This document shows positions 8,285-16,637 of a stretch of 32,965 nucleotides of DNA, piece by piece; the first letter of the stretch is position 1, and the number at the start of each line of letters is the position of its first letter. This DNA is from Halioglobus sp. Lineage in GTDB: Bacteria; Pseudomonadota; Gammaproteobacteria; Pseudomonadales; Halieaceae. Below the pieces are notes generated by a model. It was not told the DNA's origin. It made no database searches and saw only the letters and a list, made by a program, of their open reading frames with translations. The translations under genes and the position numbers were made by a program. The stretch covers positions 38,891-71,855 of the forward strand of contig JAGRIH010000042.1 of assembly GCA_020443345.1 (NCBI GenBank), written 5' to 3'.

Positions 8285-8951
8285 GCGGCCGCTCGTCCCG
8301 GCCAGTGGCGGTAGCGGCGCTAGGCCGAGGCACTGCCTCGGATGCCTGATAACGATGGTGATACTGCTGGCACTGCCGGCAGCGCAAGGACCGGCCGCGG
8401 CGGAATCTGTCGACGTCAATCTGCTGGTGAGTGTCGCCGCGGGAGCGGATCTGGCTATCAGGCAGCATGCGGCGGGCGCGGCTGACCCCCGCGAGCCACA
8501 GGCGGCCGGGCGCTCCTACCAGAGCGCGCCGCGGCACCTGCCGCAGCAGTTGCAGGTACTGTCGGGACATACCGCCTATGTCGGCTACACCCGGGACGCG
8601 CCCTATCCGGTGATCGCCGCCGGCATCGACCTCTACGGACCGCGGGCACTGGTCGGGCTGCGGGAGCGAAGACTGCAATCGGGTTTCAGTGTCACGCCGA
8701 CGCTGCAGGGCGAGCGGGTGCTGCTGGCGATCGGCGCCGTGCGCGAACACCTCGCGCGCCAGGACAATGCCACCGTCGAAAGCACGGCAGTGCGCACCAC
8801 CGTCAGTGGCGAACTGGGCCAGTGGCTGCGCCTGAGCGGCAGCGCGCGTCCGGCGTCCGCTGCCGGCAGCGGCGGGCGCATCTACGCCACCGGGCCAAAG
8901 CGCAGCGCACGCGAGCGCGATATCTGGGTGCGGGTACAGCGCGCGGAGTGA
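8277..8951 (+). CDS. Exported protein of unknown function, coupled to the GGDEF gene
   Basis: This is a 224-aa protein. A basic N-terminus and a hydrophobic stretch CLITMVILLALPAAQG (about 21-36) are followed by AAAES, so a cleaved signal peptide and a periplasmic location are likely. The rest has two parts: a Gln/Arg-rich region around HLPQQLQVLSGHTAYVGYT (about 75-105), and a beta-rich end with LQSGFSVTPTLQGERVLLAI (about 132-151) and TVSGELGQWLRLSG. The pattern 'G..v.P.l.g..V.L.I', followed by a repeat of threonine/serine-rich strands, recalls the C-terminal beta region of secretins. The protein is far too short to be a secretin and lacks N-domains. The ATG at 8277 lies within the end of the GGDEF gene (8-nt overlap), implying translational coupling. 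I cannot name a function. Confidence 0.75.
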   Translation: MTERPLVPASGGSGARPRHCLGCLITMVILLALPAAQGPAAAESVDVNLLVSVAAGADLAIRQHAAGAADPREPQAAGRSYQSAPRHLPQQLQVLSGHTAYVGYTRDAPYPVIAAGIDLYGPRALVGLRERRLQSGFSVTPTLQGERVLLAIGAVREHLARQDNATVESTAVRTTVSGELGQWLRLSGSARPASAAGSGGRIYATGPKRSARERDIWVRVQRAE

Positions 8952-9009
8952 CCCGGGAACGGGTTCGGCGCCTGACAAGAGCAGTTATAGCAGTGCCCTG
9001 CCAGGTGCC
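8951..9009. terminator. Convergent spacer with weak hairpins, possible bidirectional terminator
   Basis: Between the exported-protein gene (+) and flgL (-), ACCCG-GGAA-CGGGT (8951-8964) forms a short hairpin. GGCGCCTG (8967-8974) can pair with CAGGTGCC (9002-9009) apart from one G-U. There is no clear U-tract, so termination at this site is an inference from its position between convergent genes. Confidence 0.35.
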
Positions 9010-10212
9010 CTATAAATAGTTGAACAGCGACATCCCCTGCACCTTCACGTAGGCCTGCTGGGCCGCCTGCAGGGCGGTCATCTGCAGGTTGAGGCGGCTG
9101 ATGGCCTCGGCGTAGTCCAGATCCTGGACCTGCGACAGGCTCTCGCGCAGTTGCAGGTTGAAGCTGTCGTTGAGTTCGCGCTGGCTCTGCACGTGGTTCA
9201 TGCGCACGCCCACGTCCGCGCGCACCTGCAGCACGTGGTCGATGGCCCGGTCCATGTCGTCCAGGGCGCCGCCCAGCGCGTTGTGCAGCGCCGCCACCTC
9301 CGGCGCGGAGGCGCCGCTGCCCTCGAGGGCGTCCACGATGTCTTGAATCGAGGTGAACATGTCCCGCTGCGGTGCGGGGGCGACTGCGAAGCTGTCGCCG
9401 TCGGCGGGGGCGCCGTCAAAGCGAATACTGGCGCCGCCGAAGCTGATCGTCTCGCCCGGCGCGTAGGTGCCGGAGGCCACCACCGCCAGCGCTGCATCCT
9501 CCACCTGCCAGGTCACGGGGTCTCCGGGGTTGGGCTGACTGAAGGTGAGGGTGTAGGTGTCGGGCACGAAGCTGCCGCTCACCGAACGGCTGCCGGCGAC
9601 TGCCGTGCCGCCGTTGGTGGCAGCGGCCTGCACCTCGAAGCCGCCCTTGCCGGTGGCTACTGCCATGAACACGTCGCGCCCGGAATCGCGGGTGGCCACC
9701 TGGGTATTGCTGGCCAGTTGCACCCGGCGCTGGCCGTCGTCGCCCCGGTAGCTGAAATTGTCGCCCTGGCGCACAAAGGGCTCGGTGGACGCCTGGAAGC
9801 CGGCGAAAATAAACTCGTCGCTGGCGTCGCGGGTATTGGCCAGTCCCTGTAATTCGTCCAGGCGGGCGCTGATTTCAGTGGCGATACTGCGGCGGGTCTC
9901 CGGTGTCTGGCTGGCGTTGTTGGCCTGTACCACCAGTTCCCGCACCCGCTGCAGCACGTTGCCCACGCCGGTCAGGGCGCTCTCCTCCAGCGCCAGCTGG
10001 CCGCTGGCCAGATCGCCGTTGCGGTTGTACTGGTCCACCTGTGCCAGGTCCTCGGTGAGATCGAGGATCTGCACCGCGGCGGCCGGGTCGTCCGAGGGGT
10101 TCAGCACGCGGCGGCCGGTGGCCAGTTGCTGCTCGGTGTGCTGCACCTTGGCCTGTTGCTGCAGGATGGCGGAGATGCCCTGCTGAAAAATCTGTACACT
10201 CGATAAGCGCAT
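9010..10212 (-). CDS. flgL: Hook-filament junction protein FlgL (HAP3)
   Basis: FlgL forms the second junction ring between hook and filament. The 400-aa product begins MRLSSVQIFQQGISAILQQQ, followed by VQHTEQQLATGRRVLNPSDDPAAAVQIL, the flagellin-like N-terminal D0/D1 signature shared by FlgL proteins. The C-terminus DYAEAISRLNLQMTALQAAQQAYVKVQGMSLFNYL is diagnostic (the YAEAISRLNLQMTALQAAQQ core and the LFNYL end). The central region (about 170-290) is a variable beta-rich insert. Start is the ATG at 10212 with GAGGA about 10 nt upstream. It is the last gene of the minus-strand flg block, 39 nt after flgK. Confidence 0.97.
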   Translation of the reverse strand: MRLSSVQIFQQGISAILQQQAKVQHTEQQLATGRRVLNPSDDPAAAVQILDLTEDLAQVDQYNRNGDLASGQLALEESALTGVGNVLQRVRELVVQANNASQTPETRRSIATEISARLDELQGLANTRDASDEFIFAGFQASTEPFVRQGDNFSYRGDDGQRRVQLASNTQVATRDSGRDVFMAVATGKGGFEVQAAATNGGTAVAGSRSVSGSFVPDTYTLTFSQPNPGDPVTWQVEDAALAVVASGTYAPGETISFGGASIRFDGAPADGDSFAVAPAPQRDMFTSIQDIVDALEGSGASAPEVAALHNALGGALDDMDRAIDHVLQVRADVGVRMNHVQSQRELNDSFNLQLRESLSQVQDLDYAEAISRLNLQMTALQAAQQAYVKVQGMSLFNYL

Positions 10213-10251
10213 GCTGTGTCAGTCCTCTTTGGCGGCTGCTCGTTAGCGGCT

Positions 10252-12165
10252 TTAGCGCCGCGTGGCGTTGAGCAGTGTCTGGAATACCTCGTCGGCCACC
10301 GCGATCACCTGCGCCGCCGCCTGGTAGGCCTGCTGGAAGCGCATCAGGTTGGCCGCCTCTTCATCGAGATTGACCCCCGATACGCCCTCGCGCGCCGCCA
10401 CCGCCTGTTGCAGCAGGGCCTTTTCGGTGCCTGCGCTGCTTTCGGCCTGCCGGGTCTTGACGCCGACATCCGCTACCAGCGCGCCGTATACATCCTGGTA
10501 GGAGGCGCTGCCGCCGAGCAACTGGCGCGCATCCTGCAGGGCGGCCAGTGCCAGCGCGTTGCGGTTGTCGCCGCTGCCGCCGCTGTTGTTCTCCACGATA
10601 AGACTGTCGCCGTCCCCGGGCACACCGCTGAGCGTGAAGTCGAAACCGCCCAGGCTGAATGGCACACCGGCGCTGTCGGTGGCCGGGTCGTAGGCCAGCG
10701 GCCCGCCGGCCATGCCGGCCACGGTAAAGCCGGGGACACCGGGGCCCAGCGCATCGGGATCAAAACTCAGGGTCACCGGGCCGGCCAGCGGCAGGCCGCT
10801 GGCATCGCTCACCACGAGTGAGTCGAGCGCCGCGCTGCCGCTGTTGCCCAGCAGGGCCTGGCTGCGCAGGGGCGCGGCCGCCGCGATGTCCTGCGGGCGG
10901 TGCAGCGCCACATTGAACTGCGCGGCACCCTGCGCGGTGGGCTGGATCAGGAAGCCGTCGCCGCTGACCGGCGCGCCCGCCGTGCTGACAGTCAGGCCGT
11001 CCACGATGAACGGCCCGGCGCCGGACTGGGTGGCATTGGTGCCGAGATTGGTGAGCACGTACTGGGCGCCGTCGTAGCGCAGGCTGTAGTCGTCCCCGGT
11101 GAGTGCCAGCGGGTCGCTGATCGCCACGCTGACGGAACTGGCGCCGCTGTTGCCGCGGTAGGCGGACGTGGCGGCGGACAGCGGCGCGAAGAAAGCGCCG
11201 CCGGCGGCGCCGGCCAGGTCCACACCCAGGGCGTGCTGGGCGTTGAAGCTCGCCGCCATGCCGGTGGCCAGCAGCCCCAGTTGATTGCGGGCCGGGTCCA
11301 GCACCTGCTGGCGAAAATCCAGCACCGCGCCGAGCTCGCCGCCGCCGAGGAAGCGCGCCAGGTCGGTGATACCGCCGGGACCGTCGCCGCCGACCAGGAT
11401 GCGGTTGCTGTCCAGGGGATCGGTGAAGGTCTGCAGTTGCGAGCTGGTAAAGCCCACCACCAGCGACTGGCCGTTGCCGATCATCACGTTGACGGCGCCG
11501 TTGGCTTCCGTCGTAGTGGCGATGCCGATGCGCGCGGACAACTGGTCGATCAGCTGATCGCGCGCATCCAGCAGGTCGTTGGGCGGCTGTCCCCCGGAGG
11601 TGGCGGTGGCGCTGACCACCTGCTGGTTGAGGTCGGCGATGCCGCGCGCCAGTGCATTGATGTCCAGCACCGCGCTGTCGATGCGCGCGTTGATCTGCGC
11701 GCCCAGGTCGCTGAAGTTGCCGTCCAGGTAGTGAAAGCGGTCCGCCAGCACCTGTGCCTCGCCCAGCAGCGCCTCGCGCTCGGGCAGCGAGCCGGGGTTG
11801 TTGGACACACCCTGAAGCGCTCCGAAAAAGTTGTCCAGTGCCGGCGCCAGACCCACCGCGGGATCCGCCAGCAGGTTGTCCAGGCGCGAGCTCAACTGGT
11901 GAAAGGTCTCGAAGCCCGCCTGGGACGAAGTGCGCTCGCGCACTTCGCCGGCCAGGTACTGGTTGTACACCCGCTGCACCGAATCGGTGGCGACCCCGGT
12001 GCCCATATAGTGGCTGCCGTGGAGCTGCGGCGCCCGGGTGTCAAAATTGACCCGCTGGCGGCTGTAGCCCTCGGTGTTCACATTGGCGATGTTGTGTCCT
12101 GTGGTGTTGATGGCGCGCTGCAGTGACAGCAGGCCGGAGGTGCCGATATTCAGTAGGTCTGCCAC
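10252..12165 (-). CDS. flgK: Hook-filament junction protein FlgK (HAP1)
   Basis: FlgK is the first junction ring on the hook. The 637-aa product starts MADLLNIGTSGLLSLQRAIN and holds the rod/hook-type N-terminal motif TTGHNIANVNTEGYSRQRVN (residues about 21-40). It ends with the typical C-terminal motif VNLDEEAANLMRFQQAYQAA near 597-616, then AQVIAVADEVFQTLLNATRR. The centre (about 320-520) has several beta-rich modules with Gly/Ala/Asp stretches. The start codon is GTG (12165). It lies between flgJ (42 nt upstream) and flgL. A short hairpin overlaps the flgJ stop just upstream. Confidence 0.97.
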   Translation of the reverse strand: MADLLNIGTSGLLSLQRAINTTGHNIANVNTEGYSRQRVNFDTRAPQLHGSHYMGTGVATDSVQRVYNQYLAGEVRERTSSQAGFETFHQLSSRLDNLLADPAVGLAPALDNFFGALQGVSNNPGSLPEREALLGEAQVLADRFHYLDGNFSDLGAQINARIDSAVLDINALARGIADLNQQVVSATATSGGQPPNDLLDARDQLIDQLSARIGIATTTEANGAVNVMIGNGQSLVVGFTSSQLQTFTDPLDSNRILVGGDGPGGITDLARFLGGGELGAVLDFRQQVLDPARNQLGLLATGMAASFNAQHALGVDLAGAAGGAFFAPLSAATSAYRGNSGASSVSVAISDPLALTGDDYSLRYDGAQYVLTNLGTNATQSGAGPFIVDGLTVSTAGAPVSGDGFLIQPTAQGAAQFNVALHRPQDIAAAAPLRSQALLGNSGSAALDSLVVSDASGLPLAGPVTLSFDPDALGPGVPGFTVAGMAGGPLAYDPATDSAGVPFSLGGFDFTLSGVPGDGDSLIVENNSGGSGDNRNALALAALQDARQLLGGSASYQDVYGALVADVGVKTRQAESSAGTEKALLQQAVAAREGVSGVNLDEEAANLMRFQQAYQAAAQVIAVADEVFQTLLNATRR

Positions 12166-12201
12166 GACTCGATTACCTGTTCATTTCCTGCACACGTGTC
12201 A

Positions 12202-12222
12202 CCGCTATCATCCGGATAGCGG
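12202..12222. repeat. Hairpin at the flgJ stop codon
   Basis: CCGCTATC (12202-12209) and GATAGCGG (12215-12222) are perfect reverse complements around a 5-nt loop. The flgJ stop (TGA, 12210-12208) lies within it. No U-run follows on the flgJ-to-flgK transcript. It may act as a processing or stability element before flgK. Confidence 0.6.
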
Positions 12223-13242
12223 CAGTTCTGCGGAGTTCTTTAGCTGTTCAAACAAATCCGCGTAGCGCTCGGCCCCTGTGATCGCCAGAATTTTGTCGGC
12301 GTACTGCGGGTCCGTGGCGTAGCCCCCCGCCTGCAGGCCCTGCAGGAAAGCCCGGTTGTCCCGTCCGCCGGCCAGCGCCGGCTGGTAGCGCGGGCTGTCC
12401 CGCAACAGGCTGGCGTAGTCCGCAAAGGCCGCGGACAAGTCGTCGTAAACCCGGAAGGCGGCGCGCTCCATGGCGGCCACCCCGTCGCGATACTCCAGGG
12501 TATTGACCGCCGCGGACGCACCCTGCCAGCGCTCATCCGCCTTGATGCCGAACAGGTTGAAGCTGTTGTCGCCCGTGGCGGTGCGGATCACCTTGCGGCC
12601 CCAGCCGGTCTCCAGTGCGGACTGCGCCACCAGCACCGCCGGGTCCACCTGTAGCTGCCGCGCCGCGTTTCGTGCATGCTGCCACACGCTGCGGATATAC
12701 TCTTCCGGCGTGGCCGGCTGCCAGTCCTCGCCGCTGCCTGCGGTTTGTGCGGCGGCCAGCGGCGGCGCGGCCCCTGGGGTAGCTGCCTTGGTAGCTGCTT
12801 CTCCGGTAGCTGCTGCCGTGGCCGCGGATACCGCAGGCGACAGCGGCGGCGCCACCTCCTGATGCGAGGACAGGGCCTGGAGCTGGCGCTGCACCTCGAG
12901 CCCGGTGGCTGTTGCCGGGCGCTCCGGCGCCAGTGCGTCGAGCGCGCCCCGGCCGCCGAGCTGCTCCACCAGGATCTCCGCCAGGCCCAGGCCGCCGCTG
13001 CGCGACAGGTCCAGGGAGAGCTGCTGGTCGAACATCTGTTGGTAGGTCTGCATCTGATCGCTGGCAAACAGCTCGCCCTCGATGCTGGCATCGCGCATGG
13101 ATTTCACCATCATCTGCACGAACAGCGACTCGAACTGGGCGGCCACCTCTTTGATATTGTCTGCCGGGGCCGCGCGTGCGCCAGCCTTGAGGCCGGCCAG
13201 GCCCTGCAGGTCGGCGTAGATGGCGGGTGCGGCGAGACTCAC
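12208..13242 (-). CDS. flgJ: Dual-domain FlgJ: rod cap and peptidoglycan hydrolase
   Basis: FlgJ caps the growing rod in the periplasm and cuts the peptidoglycan so the rod can pass. The 344-aa protein has the rod-binding domain at residues about 25-110 (VAAQFESLFVQMMVKSMRDA, then SDQMQTYQQMFDQQLSLDLS). A low-complexity Ala/Thr/Pro linker follows (about 125-185). A glucosaminidase-type hydrolase domain comes last (about 190-325), with the QSALETGWGRKVI segment that includes the expected catalytic Glu, then FNLFGIKADERW. This is the two-domain form typical of Gammaproteobacteria. The start is GTG at 13242, 10 nt after flgI, with only weak AGGG upstream; no ATG lies before residue 40. Confidence 0.95.
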   Translation of the reverse strand: MSLAAPAIYADLQGLAGLKAGARAAPADNIKEVAAQFESLFVQMMVKSMRDASIEGELFASDQMQTYQQMFDQQLSLDLSRSGGLGLAEILVEQLGGRGALDALAPERPATATGLEVQRQLQALSSHQEVAPPLSPAVSAATAAATGEAATKAATPGAAPPLAAAQTAGSGEDWQPATPEEYIRSVWQHARNAARQLQVDPAVLVAQSALETGWGRKVIRTATGDNSFNLFGIKADERWQGASAAVNTLEYRDGVAAMERAAFRVYDDLSAAFADYASLLRDSPRYQPALAGGRDNRAFLQGLQAGGYATDPQYADKILAITGAERYADLFEQLKNSAELPLSG

Positions 13243-13252
13243 GGCAGCGGCC

Positions 13253-14389
13253 CTAGATCACGATCAGCTGGGCGCGCAGAGCGCCGACGCGCTGCAGTGC
13301 CTCGAGAATGGCCACCAGGTCCCCCGGCGCGGCGCCCACCCGGTTCACCGCCGCCACCAGGTCGTTGAGGCTGACCCCGGTGTCGAGCAGGAACATCTTG
13401 CTGGCGTCCTCCTGGACCGAGACGTCCGACTCCGGCGTCACCACGGTCTGGCCGCGGGCGAGGGCGCCGGGCTGGCTGACGTTGATACTCTCCGAAACGG
13501 TTACCGTGAGGTTGCCGTGGGCCACGGCGGCGGGCTCCACCCGCACCTCGGAACCAATCACCACAGTGCCGGTGCGCGAGTTGATGATCACCCGGGCCGG
13601 CGCCGCGGCCGGGTCCACCTGCAGGTTTTCCACCATGGAGGCAAAGGCGACCTTTTCGGCCGGGTCCTGCGGCGCGCGCACCTCGATGGAGGTGGCGTCC
13701 AGCGCTCGGGCGCTGCCCGGGCCCAGCGTCTGGTTGATGCTGTTGGCCACGCGCTGGGCGGTGGTGAAGTCCGGCCCGTTGAGGTTCATGATGAGCGTGG
13801 GATCCTGGCTGAAGGGGCTGGCCACGCCGCGCTCCACCGTGCCGCCGTTGGGAATGCGGCCGGCGCTGGGCACGTTGACGGTGACACTGGAGCCGTCCGC
13901 GCCCTCTGCGCCGAAGCCGCTGACGATGAGGTTGCCCTGGGCCAGGGCGTAGGTCTGGCCGTCGGCGCCCTTGAGCGGAGTCATCAGCAGCGAGCCGCCG
14001 CGCAGGCTCTCGGCATTGCCCAGCGAAGACACGGTGACATCGATGGTCTGGCCGGGCTTGGCAAACGGCGGCAGGTCGGCGTGCACGATCACTGCCGCCA
14101 CGTTCTTGAGCTGCGGGTTGACGTTGGCCGGCACGGTGACTCCCAGCTTGGCCAGCATGCTCTTGAGGCTCTGCACCGTGAACTGCACCTGGGTGGTCTT
14201 GTCGCCGGTGCCGTCCAGCCCCACCACCAGGCCGTAGCCCACCAACTGGTTGCTGCGCACCCCGTTGATGGAGGCGATGTCCTTGATGCGCTCGGCGCGG
14301 GCCGCGCCGCTGCCCGCGAGCAGCAGCACCAGCAGCAGGCCGGCGGTGGCGGATTGATGCAGCACTTTAATCAGCGATTGTGGCAGCAC
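13253..14389 (-). CDS. flgI: Flagellar P-ring protein FlgI
   Basis: FlgI assembles the P-ring around the rod in the peptidoglycan layer, with FlgA as its periplasmic chaperone. The 378-aa precursor has a signal peptide (hydrophobic [19 protein letters not shown]). The mature part begins [21 protein letters not shown], a classic FlgI start, and continues with [23 protein letters not shown]. It ends [20 protein letters not shown] and then [17 protein letters not shown]. The frame is open upstream to 15046 across flgH, so the start must be chosen: GTG at 14389 has a strong GGAGGT six nt upstream and leads straight into the signal peptide. It lies 11 nt after flgH. Confidence 0.95.
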   Translation of the reverse strand: MLPQSLIKVLHQSATAGLLLVLLLAGSGAARAERIKDIASINGVRSNQLVGYGLVVGLDGTGDKTTQVQFTVQSLKSMLAKLGVTVPANVNPQLKNVAAVIVHADLPPFAKPGQTIDVTVSSLGNAESLRGGSLLMTPLKGADGQTYALAQGNLIVSGFGAEGADGSSVTVNVPSAGRIPNGGTVERGVASPFSQDPTLIMNLNGPDFTTAQRVANSINQTLGPGSARALDATSIEVRAPQDPAEKVAFASMVENLQVDPAAAPARVIINSRTGTVVIGSEVRVEPAAVAHGNLTVTVSESINVSQPGALARGQTVVTPESDVSVQEDASKMFLLDTGVSLNDLVAAVNRVGAAPGDLVAILEALQRVGALRAQLIVI

Positions 14390-14400
14390 GGTGGTACCTC

Positions 14401-15072
14401 CTAGAAAGGCCACAGGGGGCTCATGAAGAAACGGCTGAGCCAGCCCACCTGGTTCACTTCGGCGGTGGCGCCGGTGCCGCTGTAGGAGATGCGCGCATCG
14501 GCCACCTGGGTGGACAGGATGGTGTTGTTGGTGGTGATATCCACCGGGCGGATGATGCCGCGCAGGCGGATGTATTCGTTGCCCTGGTTGATCTGGATCC
14601 ACTTCTCGCCCTGCACGTAGAAATTGCCGTTGGGCAGAACCCGGGCGACGGTCACGGCGATGGTGCCCTGCATGCGGTTTTTCTGGTTGCTGGCGCTCTC
14701 GCCCTCGAACTGGTTGTCCGAGGACAGCTTGAATTCCACGTCGGGTTCCAGTTCGCCGGCAAACACCACGCCGCCGATGTTGGTGGAGCTGCCCTTGTCG
14801 AGGCTGGTGTCGCTGCTCTTGGCCGCATCGGTGGCTTCGGACAGGATGATGGTGATGATATCGCCCACCTGCCGCGCGCGGGTGTCCTCGAACAGGGCGA
14901 CGTTCTGCGCCGCGTAGTAGATGGAGCCGGTCGGCGCACTGGCCGCGGGCTGCGGGTACACGATGGGCTCGGCCGGCGCGTAGGCCGGGTGGCTCTTGTC
15001 GGGTGTGTTGCCGCAGCCGCCGCCCAGGGCCAGGGCGGCAATGCACAGGGCGTATTTCAACAGGGTGTACAT
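14401..15072 (-). CDS. flgH: Flagellar L-ring lipoprotein FlgH
   Basis: FlgH forms the outer-membrane L-ring. The 223-aa precursor has a lipoprotein signal ([17 protein letters not shown]), with the acylated Cys expected at residue 20 of the LGGGC lipobox. Family motifs follow: [42 protein letters not shown], the [20 protein letters not shown] core (seen as [18 protein letters not shown]), and ending [20 protein letters not shown]. Length is near the family norm of 220-230. It starts 9 nt after flgG, with AGGT upstream of the ATG. It precedes flgI by 11 nt, the usual L-ring then P-ring order. Confidence 0.97.
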   Translation of the reverse strand: MYTLLKYALCIAALALGGGCGNTPDKSHPAYAPAEPIVYPQPAASAPTGSIYYAAQNVALFEDTRARQVGDIITIILSEATDAAKSSDTSLDKGSSTNIGGVVFAGELEPDVEFKLSSDNQFEGESASNQKNRMQGTIAVTVARVLPNGNFYVQGEKWIQINQGNEYIRLRGIIRPVDITTNNTILSTQVADARISYSGTGATAEVNQVGWLSRFFMSPLWPF

Positions 15073-15081
15073 GCGCGCTAC

Positions 15082-15867
15082 CTACAGGTTGTTGGTCACG
15101 TATTGCAGCATCTGATCGGAGGTGGAGATGGCCTTGGAATTCATCTCGTAGGCGCGCTGGGTCTCGATCATGTTCACCAGTTCCTCCACCACGTTGACGT
15201 TGGAGCTCTCGACGTAACCCTGCGCCACCGTGCCCAGGCCGTTGAGGCCGGGAGTGCCGGTGGTCGGGGCGCCGCTGGCGGAGGATTCCAGGTAGAGGTT
15301 CTCGCCCACCGCCTGCAGTCCCGAGGGGTTGACGAAATCGGCCAGCTGGACCGTGCCCACCTGGGCCACGTCCGAGGAGCCGGGCAGGCGCACCGAGACC
15401 ACGCCGTCGGCGCCGATGTTCACCGCCAGGGCGTTCTCGGGAATGGTGATGGTGGGCTGCACCACGTAGCCGCTGGCGGTGACCAGCTGGCCCTGGTCAT
15501 CGACCTGGAAGGAGCCGTCGCGGGTGTAGCCCTGGGAGCCGTCGGGCAGCAGGATCTCGAAGAAGCCGCGACCGCGAATGGCCATGTCCAGCTGGTTGTC
15601 AGTCTGCGCCAGGTTGCCCTGGGTGAAGAGCTTCTCGGTGGCCACGGTGCGCACCCCGGTGCCGATGGTCAGCCCCGAGGGCAGACGGGTGTCCTGGGAG
15701 GACTGGGCGCCCACCTGGCGCACGTTCTGGTACAGCAGATCCTCGAAGATGGCGCGGCTGCGCTTGTAGCCGGTGGTGCCGGCGTTCGCCAGGTTGTTGG
15801 CGATGGTCGACATCTTGGTCTGCTGGGCATCCAGCCCGGTTTTTGCTATCCACAGTGCCTGGTTCAT
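15082..15867 (-). CDS. flgG: Distal rod protein FlgG
   Basis: FlgG builds the distal rod between the inner-membrane base and the hook. The 261-aa product begins [20 protein letters not shown] and contains [31 protein letters not shown], whose core [16 protein letters not shown] is the conserved rod/hook helix and loop. It then has the FlgG-characteristic [18 protein letters not shown]. The C-terminus carries [20 protein letters not shown] and [19 protein letters not shown]. The length is the usual 260. The flgF TGA lies inside its Shine-Dalgarno region (TGAGGA), indicating coupled translation. Confidence 0.98.
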   Translation of the reverse strand: MNQALWIAKTGLDAQQTKMSTIANNLANAGTTGYKRSRAIFEDLLYQNVRQVGAQSSQDTRLPSGLTIGTGVRTVATEKLFTQGNLAQTDNQLDMAIRGRGFFEILLPDGSQGYTRDGSFQVDDQGQLVTASGYVVQPTITIPENALAVNIGADGVVSVRLPGSSDVAQVGTVQLADFVNPSGLQAVGENLYLESSASGAPTTGTPGLNGLGTVAQGYVESSNVNVVEELVNMIETQRAYEMNSKAISTSDQMLQYVTNNL

Positions 15868-15878
15868 CTGTCAGTTCC

Positions 15879-16619
15879 TCAAGTCAGTCGCATCAGTTCC
15901 GCCGATGAGCGGTCGAGCTGTTGTGCCGTGTCCATGATCTTCACGTGGGTCTCGAACTGCCGCGCCAGCTCGATCATGCGCACCATGGCGCCCACGGTGT
16001 TGACATTGCTCGACTCCAGCGAACCGGACAGCAGCCGGATGTTCTCGTCGGGGGTGGCCTGTTCTCCCGGGGGCAGGCGCAGCAGGCCGTCGTCGCCCTT
16101 GTGCAGCAGTGCGCGGTCCGGGTTGACCAGCTTGATGGTGTCCGCCACCACCAGCGAGTTGGGGTCGTCGCCCAAAGCGACGATGGACAGTGTGCCGTCC
16201 ACCCCGACGGCCAGTTCGGAATAGGGCGGCAGCGCGATGGGGCCGCTCTCGCCGATCACCGCCTGCCCGGCGCCGTTGGTCACCTGGCCCAGATCGTTGA
16301 CGCGCAAGTCGCCGCGCCGGGTGTAGGCCTCGCTGCCGTCCGCGGCCAGCACCGCGATCCAGCCGGCGCCGTTGATCGCGACGTCCAGGTCGCGCCCGGT
16401 GGCGTTGATAGTGCCCTCGGTGAAATCCACCGCGCTGGCCTGCAGGCCGCCGAACACCCGACTGTGCAGGCCGTCGCCGCTCAGGTAGCTGCTGCGCGCC
16501 AGGGCCAGGTCAGCGCGAAAGCCGGTGGTGCCGGCGTGCGCCATGTTGTTGCTGTTGAGCGCCTGCGCCAGCATGGTTTCCCTGGCGCCGGAGGCCGCTA
16601 CGTAGAGAAAGTCATCCAT
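15879..16619 (-). CDS. flgF: Proximal rod protein FlgF
   Basis: FlgF is one of the proximal rod subunits. The 246-aa product begins MDDFLYVAASGARETMLAQA with the rod motif LNSNNMAHAGTTGFRADLA. It has the central RDLDVAINGAGWIAVLAADG stretch common to FlgE/F/G. It ends with LESSNVNTVGAMVRMIELAR, then FETHVKIMDTAQQLDRSSAELMRLT, the FlgF-type C-terminus. It starts 18 nt after flgE; its Shine-Dalgarno is weak, so translation may lean on coupling. Length is normal for the family (about 245-250). Confidence 0.97.
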   Translation of the reverse strand: MDDFLYVAASGARETMLAQALNSNNMAHAGTTGFRADLALARSSYLSGDGLHSRVFGGLQASAVDFTEGTINATGRDLDVAINGAGWIAVLAADGSEAYTRRGDLRVNDLGQVTNGAGQAVIGESGPIALPPYSELAVGVDGTLSIVALGDDPNSLVVADTIKLVNPDRALLHKGDDGLLRLPPGEQATPDENIRLLSGSLESSNVNTVGAMVRMIELARQFETHVKIMDTAQQLDRSSAELMRLT

Positions 16620-16637
16620 CGTTCAGTGGCCGTTGTG

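Noticed and set aside
14390-15046. Upstream extension of the flgI frame through flgH
   Set aside because: It lies inside flgH out of frame. The signal peptide and a strong Shine-Dalgarno place the flgI start at 14389.
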